Source: Neospora caninum Liverpool (Eukaryota; Apicomplexa; Conoidasida; Eucoccidiorida; Sarcocystidae). Taken from it: 64,000 bases of DNA. Positions 57,001 to 64,000 of the stretch are shown piece after piece. Every line of letters begins with the position of its first letter. Positions within the stretch are counted from its first letter, which is position 1. The translations under genes and the position numbers were made by a program. Location of the stretch: assembly GCF_000208865.1 (NCBI RefSeq), contig NC_018397.1, positions 2,852,001-2,916,000 on the forward strand. The letters run 5' to 3'. The notes under the pieces are model-generated. The model had not been told where the DNA came from. It was given only the letters and a program-made list of their open reading frames with translations, and searched no databases.

Positions 57001-60000
57001 TTCTCGCGAAGCCTCTCGTTTCTCCCGTTTTCTTCACTCGCACCTGCGGCGGCTGCCGCTCTCGCCTTCTGCACTCGCAATGGCCACCCAGGCGTCTTTA
57101 CCGCCGCGGCGCACGGGGGAGACGGGCAAAAAAAGGCGGGTCTTGCACACCAGCAGATCGAGGCGATCTCTTTTGCGTTTCTCGCCATCTCTGCGTCGCC
57201 GGGCAGGGCGAAGGCGTGCGGAGAAGGGAGAAAATCTGAGAGAGTCCCGGCGTCAAACGCGTCGGCAGCAACGCCTGCGCCACAACGGCTCGCAGCAGGG
57301 AAGGACGGAAAAGAAAAGGGCGAAGAAGACGCAAAGCAGGAAGAGGAAGACAAGGGACAAAAAGAAGAGAGACACGGCGAAGCCGGGCGAAACGAAGAGA
57401 AAGAAGATGAGGGAAAAGAAACAGGAAAGGAATGAAGAGGAGTCAACCTTGAGGTTGACTCTGCAGGATGGAGAGTCGAAGCACACACAGAAGAAGGAAG
57501 AGGATGAGACGTAGACCGGACTGCTGCACGACGAGAAGGCGGGGACGAAATCCGAGGCCTCTGTCTTGACGAACCTTCACCCAGACAGCATTGATCCAGC
57601 ACCGCGGAAGAACGCGCGTTCGAGGCGAGACACCCGGGAGGCGCGTAGAGAGAGTCGCTTCTTCCCGGGGTTTCCTCAGGCCCGCCAGACGGCAACACAC
57701 AGTCGACCGGTCGCCTTTCGGGCTCCCGGTCGGGTGTCTCGACAGCCGAGGCATCTGGGATTCTCTCGCCACGCTCACGCTGTCTTTCTTCTGAAAACCC
57801 GCTGATGCTCTGTCCACACCATGTGGGGGATGGGCACGGACCTCGTGTCCTCCCTCCCCAGCCACCGGAGGAAGCAACAGACGTCCACGGAGCAGAAGGC
57901 AACGGCGAGGCAGGGGATGTGCAGCCCGTTGTGAACGGTAGACTTTGTTGCTGCGTCTCTTTGGATTCGGAGGATGTACACGCTCGTACGGCGGCGTCCA
58001 TGGAGGCAAACACCGGCTCCAGAGCGTCTCGAATTCTCGATGTTTTTGCGGGTGAGATCAGGGGTGAAGAACGCGAGGACGGCGAGCTGCACTGCGGTCG
58101 CCCGTTCTCGCGCCCTTCCGGTCTTTTGCCTTCTCGAATCCCGTGAGCCTCGCCGTGCCTTTCCTCTTTGCGGCGTGGCTCTGCATTTGTCTGGTCGATC
58201 CCTCTCTGTCGACTCTCCATGCGAAAACGCTGCTGTGAAGGACGGGCGTCTGGCGAGAAAGAAAGGGGTGTATCGACACCCTTGTTGGGGGCGGAGCTGC
58301 GGCGCGCGTCCTCCCGCTCTGGGCCGTCTTCCCAGGGCTGTCCAGATTCTTCTTTTTCGCCCGTCAGTGCAGCTTCGGGCCTACGCGCGTTTGCGGCCTC
58401 TTCTGGGCTCTGCAGGGCGTTTGCAAGTAGGCGAGGCGGCTGTGGAGAACGTTTCCCATCTTGATGACTGTGTGTCTCACCATCGCCATTCTTTTCATTC
58501 CGCCCTCGTGGAACTGTTACGTGTCCAGTTTTCTCGGCCCTCTTGGGGAGATCGTTGTTTCCCTTTTCTCTCCTGTCTAGGTGTCGGCCGACCTCTCGAG
58601 TGTAGGGTGTGCTGAGGCGTCTAGACACTGGAGAGCCCTCCTCGCAGTGCCCAGCCGGACGGCCCGAGACGCCAATTTGGGGTGTATCCACACCATCGGG
58701 GCATGCCGTGTTACGGCCGACCGGTGTTTGTGGGCAAAGGGGAGGCGAGGGCGGTTGTTGCTTCCACAACCCACAAAGCTCCCACACGAGAAGGAGACTT
58801 TGTTGGGCCTCCGCGAGCAATTCCCGAATCAGCTGTTCTTGTTCCTTTACTGGATCTGATGAAGGTTGGGACGGAAGAACCCTGTGGCGCTGACTCTCGC
58901 TTCCAACCCGTCTCTCTGCTTTGCCGTATCGCTCTCGCTCTTCAGCTCCTCGTCCATCTTCCTGTGTGTGTGTCTGTCTCAGCTCCTCCCCAACTTCGGA
59001 CTGGCCAAAGCATGCACCCTCAAATTCGTCCTCTCTGTGTCCTTTGAATGTCTCTTCCTCCGCGCCTGCTGGCCCCACAGGACGCGCCCTCGGCGGTCCC
59101 CCAGCGACCGGTGGTTTCCAACGCTTCCTCACAGCCCTGTCCAGTGTATGTAAGCCGGAAACGCGTTCGGCCCCAGAGGTATGCGTCGCGCGCTCGCCTC
59201 CGAAAGACGGAAGACGGGAACTGCCAGAAAACACTTTGGAGGAAGCACACGAGGGTCCGTAGGAAGAGGGGGAACATGCCGTGGAACACGAAGAAGAACT
59301 TCGAGAGGGCGACGAACCTTTTCGTTGCGCGAGAGGGGCAAAGCCCGCACCGGCTGTCTCTTCGAGGCCTTCCGGGAGTGGATGTTTCACGGGAGGAAAA
59401 CAGGACGCACTGCCGGCAGGCAGCGAAGAAGGTAGAGGCACGGTCGAGCGCGAACCGGGTGCACAAGATGAGGAGCAAGACTTGGAGCGTGGACAAGACG
59501 CTAAAGCAGACTCGGAGCTGCAGGAGACACGTTTCGGTCCTGCCGTCGCAACCAGGGCCTTAGGCGACATGCGCGAGACCCGCGGTCTGCATGTGGAATC
59601 TCTCTGACGCAAGGAAACCGATGCGTGGTGCGATGCCTTCTGCCCCACAGGGCCCACGCCAAACGACCGAGAGGCAGACGCAGCCGAAGCAGGAGAGGAA
59701 GCGCAGGAAGGTCGTGGCTGAAGTCGATGTGAGGCTGTTCCGCAATAGCCACATGCGCTGCGCACCGAAGGAAGGACACCCGAACGGCTGCCGCTGGCGG
59801 AAGCGGACTGAGCCCCTTGCCGCCTTGGCGAGTGACAGGGAGAGGCAGACACGTGTGAGAGGCGTTCGGAACGCTCGACAACGGAGTTTTTTTCTGAGGG
59901 AACAAAAGTGCGTGTGGGATCCAACTGTGCGGCCTCAGACCCGGCCGTTGAAGAGGCGTGGTCAGCGCGCTCGTTTCTGTCCGTGGCGCAGTTCCTTTCG

Positions 60001-62855
60001 TCACTCGGTTGGCCACAGGAGTCTGCTGCGTCTTTCTTGTCTTGGCGTGCACAGGCAGAGGAGGGAGAACAAGAAAAACTCGACAAACGGTCCTGAGGAA
60101 CGTGTGCGTGCGGAGCCTCGGCGGGTGCGTTTGTGTTTCTTTTTCTCTCCAGCACCTCCCCTGTTGTGTCAGGGTGATTGCCGGTCGAAGAAAGAATATG
60201 GGACGCGGAGGTGGCGCCTCTGTCTAGGCTGCGTGTTTCTTCCACCTTCTCTCGGAGGCGTTTCCTCTTTTGATTTTCGTCCGATTTACTGTTTTCTTCT
60301 CTCGCGCGTTCTCCTGTCTCCAGCCTCCTTTTGCTCTCTTGTGCGTCTTCGTGGGCGCGCGGTCCCTCGCTCCGTGGTGCGTCGCCAGGGTGGGGCCTGC
60401 CGACCGTTTCGGCGCGTCTCTGTCGCTCAGTTTCTCTCGCCGTTTCCACTGGCGGTTGACTCGGCCTTCCAGTCCGTCCGCGAGGCGCATGCGATCTCTC
60501 CTGTTTTCCGCCGTGTCTCTTGTCCACTCGTCTTTCGTCTCGCTCTTTTTCGCCGCTTCTTCGGCGGCCTACAGACACCCGCCGATCTCGAGCGGCGGGA
60601 GACGCCGCCGCTCGCGCCTCGGCTGTCTGCGTGGCGCCAGTTGAAGTTCCGACGAACGAAGACGGCCGCGGAAGAAGCGAAGCGCAGGAGCCCTCGAAAG
60701 CGGGAGCAGCGGACGAAGGTGGAGAGAGACGGGGAGAAGACAAAAGGCGAGAAGACGCCCGCCCTGCGTGGTGCAAGCGAGAAGGATAACAACGCGTTTG
60801 AGGAGGGGAAGAAGCACCAGGATAGAGCGGAGAGCTGCATTCCTTCTCTTCCCGCATCCATGCCCTCTCGCCGGAGCCAGGCACCTTCAGCTGCTCCGAC
60901 CCTCTCTTTGTCTTTTCTGAAGAAGTTCTTCTCTTTCCCGGCCGCTTTGGTGTTTCTTCGTCTGCCACATCCTTGGCTCCCTGTCGCTTTGTCGACTCGT
61001 CCTCTTCTCCCTCTCTTGTCTCCTTCGTTTTCATCCGTGCGTGCTCTCCACCGCCGTTTTCTGCAGGCTGGGGAGGCGTCGCCTGCGACGCGGTGTTTTC
61101 GTCTTCGCCCTTCTCGCGTGGTGTCCCCGCAGGGCGCGGATTCGAAGGGGACGAAAATGAGAAAGCAGAGAAAGAAACAGATGGTGACGGTTTGAGTCGT
61201 GGCGGTTCTCTGTCGCCGTTGTCGGATCTCCCTGGCGGGGAACATGCGTTCGTCTGGGGAGCTTGGTTATCGCCTTTCGGCTCTTTGGATTTCGCTCTTT
61301 CTGCCTTTGTCGGCGCTCGCTCGTGTGCCGGGAAGCGCTGAGTGGCTCGACAGCTGCTCAGTGAACGGCGCGTAGGCGACGGAGAAGGCCGGCCTCCCTC
61401 CGAGGCTTCTTTGAGCGCCTTTGACCCTCGGGCGCCTCCCGTTTTCGAGTGCTTCTCTTTGTCTTTCTTGTCCACATCCCTCTTCTTCACACTCTTCCCA
61501 ACCTCCGGGGTGAGTGTCCCTTGAGTTTGCGCATGTCGTTCGTCTTGCGTTTTCTTCTCCTTCTTGTGCCTTCTCATGCTCCGCAGCCCCTCCCCTGATG
61601 TCGAGTTCTTCAGTGCGATGTCTCGTGTTTTCATTTTTTCCGGCCTGGCTTCAGGGTCTGGGGAAAAAAATGACGAAGCAGAAGGCCGCTTAGCACACTG
61701 CGCTTCTTTCTTCCCTTCTTTTTGCCGAGGAGCCAGAGTGAAAAACGTGGGAGAAGACGGCGTACGAAGAAGAGCCGCGGGGTTGCCCAGGAGGATGGCT
61801 GCGCGTGTTAGAGGGCTGGGTGCAGGCGTTTCTCCCGTTCGAAGGGGCTGTAGGTAGTGGGGCGACTTGCCGTTTCCTTTCCGCCTTCTTCGTCGAGAAT
61901 CGTTTTTACTCCTTTTTGCCCGTAACGGCGAAGACTCCCTGCTGTTTCGCCGTCTTCCGCGGCCTCCTGAGCCGCCAAGAAGGTTCCGTATCTTGCTCTT
62001 CTTTCGTGAACTCTCTCTTTTCACACTGCCTCTCGTCTTTCTTTCTAGTTCACTCTCCTCTGACAATGCGATGCTCGGGCTGCTGCTGCTCAGTGCGGAG
62101 GACGTCGCGTCTTCAGTTTGTGGAAAGAAATCAGCGAACGAAAAGCGCGGCGGAAAGAAGCAGGCGTCTGTCGCTTTTTCCCGGTGGTGTGCCCCCTTCT
62201 CAGATCCCTTTCCATATCCCGAGCCCTTTCGGAAGATCCCCGAATCTGGCAGACCTCGCCATTTCTCGTGTCGCTCTTTGAATCGCCTCCACAGCGGCTG
62301 TGACGCAACGGGGAGGGGGTTTTTTGGCCCGAACCGGGTCTCGTGCCCCCAGCCCGTCCCCACTGTCCCAGTGAATCCGGCGGGATGCTCGTGCAGATGG
62401 TGGTAACGGAGGGGGAGCAGTGAAATACTATCGCATTTCTCGCTGGGCTCTCTTTCTGGCTTCCGGCGACTTCCCTCCCTCGCGGCGAACCCTTGGTTTC
62501 CCCGGCAGTCGTTGGTGTGTACACCCGAGCTTCCCTTGAGTTGTTGCATGGCGCGGGGCTTCCCTTCTGGGTCGTGCGTCTCACGAGCAGCTGTCGAGTA
62601 GGTCTCTATGGGATCTTTACCAGCTGACGGGGGCAGTTCCACATAGCGACGAGACATGGGCTGACTCCTCCAGATTGTAGGCGTGCGGTCATAGAGCAGC
62701 ATGTGTTCTCTGCTCCGTTCTCGCCGAGGCCTGCCTTTCTGCAGGAGAGAACGAACCCGATCTAGCTGTGGCAAGCACCAGGCGGGCAATGTGTTTGCCG
62801 CCGCCGTAAGCGGAGAAACAGGATCTCGCGGTTCAACACCGATCGAACCTGCCAT
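54009..62855 (-). CDS. large low-complexity hypothetical protein (single exon, 2948 aa)
   Basis: An uninterrupted reading frame of 8.8 kb with an ATG at 62855 is far beyond chance, so the gene is real, but I do not recognise a family. The protein is dominated by Ser, Arg, Pro, Glu and Lys. The N-terminal part (1 to about 650) is basic and Ser-rich with KKEKKTQ- and RRRRKGN-type clusters resembling nuclear localisation signals. The middle is Ser/Pro-rich and disordered. About 2030-2075 is a Glu/Arg/Gly tract. A charged helix likely to form a coiled coil follows near 2140-2180 (KAALNRQKRALEEEIRRLEE). Around 2655-2745 lie Ser runs punctuated by Phe-Pro (FPSSSSS). The C-terminus is helical and ends ASAILRDYVRR. 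No signal peptide, TM segment or zinc motif is seen. It may be a scaffold or cytoskeletal/nuclear protein; that is inference only. Small introns that happen to be open cannot be ruled out. Confidence 0.75.
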   Translation of the reverse strand: MAGSIGVEPRDPVSPLTAAANTLPAWCLPQLDRVRSLLQKGRPRRERSREHMLLYDRTPTIWRSQPMSRRYVELPPSAGKDPIETYSTAARETHDPEGKPRAMQQLKGSSGVHTNDCRGNQGFAAREGSRRKPEREPSEKCDSISLLPLRYHHLHEHPAGFTGTVGTGWGHETRFGPKNPLPVASQPLWRRFKERHEKWRGLPDSGIFRKGSGYGKGSEKGAHHREKATDACFFPPRFSFADFFPQTEDATSSALSSSSPSIALSEESELERKTRGSVKRESSRKKSKIRNLLGGSGGRGRRRNSRESSPLRAKRSKNDSRRRRRKGNGKSPHYLQPLRTGETPAPSPLTRAAILLGNPAALLRTPSSPTFFTLAPRQKEGKKEAQCAKRPSASSFFSPDPEARPEKMKTRDIALKNSTSGEGLRSMRRHKKEKKTQDERHAQTQGTLTPEVGKSVKKRDVDKKDKEKHSKTGGARGSKALKEASEGGRPSPSPTRRSLSSCRATQRFPAHERAPTKAERAKSKEPKGDNQAPQTNACSPPGRSDNGDREPPRLKPSPSVSFSAFSFSSPSNPRPAGTPREKGEDENTASQATPPQPAENGGGEHARMKTKETREGEEDESTKRQGAKDVADEETPKRPGKRRTSSEKTKRGSEQLKVPGSGERAWMREEKECSSPLYPGASSPPQTRCYPSRLHHAGRASSRLLSSPRLSPPSSAAPAFEGSCASLLPRPSSFVGTSTGATQTAEARAAASPAARDRRVSVGRRRSGEKERDERRVDKRHGGKQERSHAPRGRTGRPSQPPVETARETERQRRAETVGRPHPGDAPRSEGPRAHEDAQESKRRLETGERAREENSKSDENQKRKRLREKVEETRSLDRGATSASHILSSTGNHPDTTGEVLERKRNTNAPAEAPHAHVPQDRLSSFSCSPSSACARQDKKDAADSCGQPSDERNCATDRNERADHASSTAGSEAAQLDPTRTFVPSEKNSVVERSERLSHVSASPCHSPRRQGAQSASASGSRSGVLPSVRSACGYCGTASHRLQPRPSCASSPASAASASRSFGVGPVGQKASHHASVSLRQRDSTCRPRVSRMSPKALVATAGPKRVSCSSESALASCPRSKSCSSSCAPGSRSTVPLPSSLPAGSASCFPPVKHPLPEGLEETAGAGFAPLAQRKGSSPSRSSSSCSTACSPSSYGPSCASSKVFSGSSRLPSFGGERATHTSGAERVSGLHTLDRAVRKRWKPPVAGGPPRARPVGPAGAEEETFKGHREDEFEGACFGQSEVGEELRQTHTQEDGRGAEERERYGKAERRVGSESQRHRVLPSQPSSDPVKEQEQLIRELLAEAQQSLLLVWELCGLWKQQPPSPPLCPQTPVGRNTACPDGVDTPQIGVSGRPAGHCEEGSPVSRRLSTPYTREVGRHLDRREKGNNDLPKRAEKTGHVTVPRGRNEKNGDGETHSHQDGKRSPQPPRLLANALQSPEEAANARRPEAALTGEKEESGQPWEDGPEREDARRSSAPNKGVDTPLSFSPDARPSQQRFRMESRQRGIDQTNAEPRRKEERHGEAHGIREGKRPEGRENGRPQCSSPSSRSSPLISPAKTSRIRDALEPVFASMDAAVRACTSSESKETQQQSLPFTTGCTSPASPLPSAPWTSVASSGGWGGRTRGPCPSPTWCGQSISGFSEERQRERGERIPDASAVETPDREPERRPVDCVLPSGGPEETPGRSDSLYAPPGCLASNARSSAVLDQCCLGEGSSRQRPRISSPPSRRAAVRSTSHPLPSSVCASTLHPAESTSRLTPLHSFPVSFPSSSFSSFRPASPCLSSFCPLSSSSCFASSSPFSFPSFPAASRCGAGVAADAFDAGTLSDFLPSPHAFALPGDAEMARNAKEIASICWCARPAFFCPSPPCAAAVKTPGWPLRVQKARAAAAAGASEENGRNERLREKEKNRRATKHGNGGQRRQVNSEGRDEMKRGAVKSKRRPPSLEGIVPDLPTATTAAETPRPEQTTESENRREEREGSEGRGRTEEGEAEREGEREEGGEREGGRGGREGEEERETRGPGEGPKGDEGREETVARGREGDNVGNIRWVTERGEARTGENARWRREDQARKAMSAETTKPPESGETGEEEMWKAEVKAALNRQKRALEEEIRRLEEEHERYLRRHHTPHSLSRDQKWTEHRRAPPPRVPVLSHHTDTRSASRPPLSSSCCAFPSSTGLALRQNPSPERMQRRVTSSPSSSAHPSFSCAPPAAVSSSAPPSASHFAGPAVSASSLPCTSSSLPSSSSLPSAASLPSSSLLPSCASLTVKALPSTRPVSPLPPLPPPASRVRQSLPGKEFVETPTCQCSPVTMGVAGPSLSRGVCTPHTGSSRDTVYSTLSSERSPRVRGKLCDCAELAKEEGSGQATGTDRKKEALHSDPQMPPLTFPEPFCPASGSDEALSNWSRRPPAASSPVRDFACAASSVSTFSLARPDLGSACLEPAATSSSHDSGCRNAPPFVSVTSSLTACASVSRSWRAHASCGCSPPAASAGTMTPPFVLPEMRERSSPPVPLSSSVPTPPVSLSSSVARARGPAFLCSAPSAPFENSQPLLTQPASFLHALMPARPSGWSLSPCHPSSPAAPSSSAPASSASHAPALSSCTSVPSSSTSCNSSSFPSSASSTFPSSSSSCPSSSSSAFPSSSSSPFPSSLSSFPSSSSSPFPSFSSSFSSLSPFPSSSFSASSFHPSSLLCASVPSPCPPMWPLHEAKDEGQRNAPGKTEGGRIARDLPIHISPAQLADEIPDKESASFPPSSPPCVQPHCPPRATEREERKERQTRDFAEECEGERKRTGRACSGHPQSQMTPGLSEQQGKRENRKDVKRMSSRSWKPAGCNSEQKKGNREETGTPRSSATSEMKETPVSSSHLSLLSPVFASAAWAPPFVKQAAASQASAILRDYVRR

Positions 62856-64000
62856 CGCGCGCGATGTACATACACTGCGTTTAGAATGCTCGCGGGAAGG
62901 TTGCAGAGCTGGTTGAAAAAACGGGCGGTGGAACGCCGAGGGTTAGACGACATATGAGCGACGGTTTGCATTCATCTTTTGGAGGAATACAGGGAAAAGA
63001 GAGAAACCGACAATTGCGTCTGTTGTACACGGTGCCGTCGCACGTCTAGGGGAAGATTTGTGGACCCCGTAACGGGGGACAAACTCCCTTGTAGAGAAAC
63101 AAATACCTTGTAGATCTACTGATTATCATCTTGAATCACTGGAGGCCAGCCGCATAATGCTGATGACCAAACACACAGATTGTGACGCAGCAAGAATGGC
63201 ACCTCTGCACGATGTTCCAATAAACAATTGTTTTGCATGTAGGCGCATCCACGAGTGTATGCGTCTGTCTGTATATCCACGTGCGTTTTCATGGATGTTT
63301 CGTATCTCTCTGTAGATAGCCGGTAACGGTTGCCGTTAGTTGGCGTTGCAGTTTGTGGTTGATACCTTCCTCCAAAAGTGAACCTAGCGCTGCTAACGTG
63401 CACACCTTAGGCACCCTGCACAAGACTCGGGGACCCAGTATCTGCGTCACGTCAACGCTTGGAGAGAAAGCTTTCTCTTTTCGCATCCCGCTTCTTTCTT
63501 GTCTGCTGTAGACAACCTAGGCATCTAAGAAAAAAGTGGTCCGTTTTAGCGGGGATGTCGTTTGTATCCAGCGGCACATATTTTTTACATGTGTGTTTTT
63601 GCATTTGCCTGTATCAGCATGTAATAGTTGAGTACCTCATATTTGAAGACACATATATGTATTCACAACGGTTGTCGATGTGCTTGCGTCGTTATGTACC
63701 GTGCCTTAAGGGGACGACCATGAAAATAAAACAGCTTCTGATCGGATTCTGATACACATCTGCTGCAAGAACTCCTTGCTTTGGGGGGGGGGGGGGGGTG
63801 GGAATATGCCTCCCTCATGACGACACTGTCGATTACATTCCATGGGCTACACACTCCCGTAGGCAACCGGGGGTGTTTGCGTCACCGAAGGCCTTGGTAT
63901 CTCAAGCACCCAAGCTTTATTCGAAAAGTGAAGGATATGTCTTGGGCTGGAAGACTCGAGCCAAACAATCTGCGATCGCATTATGATAAGGAGTCCTGTT
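62856..64000. other. upstream region of the 2948-aa gene and window end
   Basis: No gene is supported. It should contain the promoter and 5' UTR of the minus-strand gene. A 16-G run lies at 63783-63798. The short ORFs have no recognisable motif. Confidence 0.5.
63783..63798. repeat. poly-G tract (16 G)
   Basis: This is an uninterrupted run of 16 G followed by TGGG, in non-coding sequence near the window end. Confidence 0.95.

Overview
The window is nuclear DNA of a coccidian apicomplexan, most likely Toxoplasma gondii or a very close relative such as Hammondia. Several things point there: short exons with clean GT/AG introns, runs of (TA)n and G/C mononucleotides confined to introns and spacers, CT-rich introns, frequent TGCATGCA words, translation starts of the form CAAAATGG, Ser- and Arg/Glu-rich low-complexity protein segments, and a PRP4-type kinase carrying DLG in place of DFG. 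No prokaryotic, plasmid, phage or CRISPR feature is present.

Layout. (1) 369-8826 (+): ten-exon NOP14 ribosome-biogenesis gene with a long acidic microsatellite-encoded tract. (2) 10458-15150 (-): six-exon NADP isocitrate dehydrogenase with a mitochondrial presequence, convergent with NOP14. Its intron 4 holds a 100-N assembly gap and a 244-bp inverted copy of NOP14 intron 8. (3) 16901-19897 (-): six-exon DUF89/ARMT1-family protein. (4) 19955 to about 20860 (-): partially resolved gene for a small two-TM protein, ending only 57 bp before the ARMT1 start. (5) About 20.9-24.2 kb: lower-GC stretch with a few exon-like pieces that cannot be joined securely. (6) 24284-26145 (+): small Cys-rich CHCH/COX19-like protein in four short exons. 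(7) 27771-27850 (+): tRNA-Leu(AAG). (8) 29741-34764 (-): five-exon PRP4/CLK3-type splicing kinase. (9) 40060-42809 (+): five-exon Rab18 GTPase, divergent from PRP4K. (10) 46116-52395 (+): nine-exon F-box/leucine-rich-repeat protein with a near-perfect PCNA-binding PIP box at its N-terminus. (11) 54009-62855 (-): single-exon 2948-residue low-complexity protein of unknown function.

Exon joins were made by hand. For NOP14, IDH, ARMT1, PRP4K, Rab18, the F-box/LRR gene and the CHCH gene, the summed exon length is a multiple of three and every phase matches, which supports the models. The genes are unrelated housekeeping functions (ribosome assembly, TCA cycle, metabolite repair, splicing, vesicle or lipid-droplet traffic, ubiquitin targeting) and do not form one pathway. 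The most interesting item is the combination of PIP box, F-box and LRRs, which suggests a PCNA-linked ubiquitin ligase adaptor. The most important technical caveat is the inverted duplication beside the gap.
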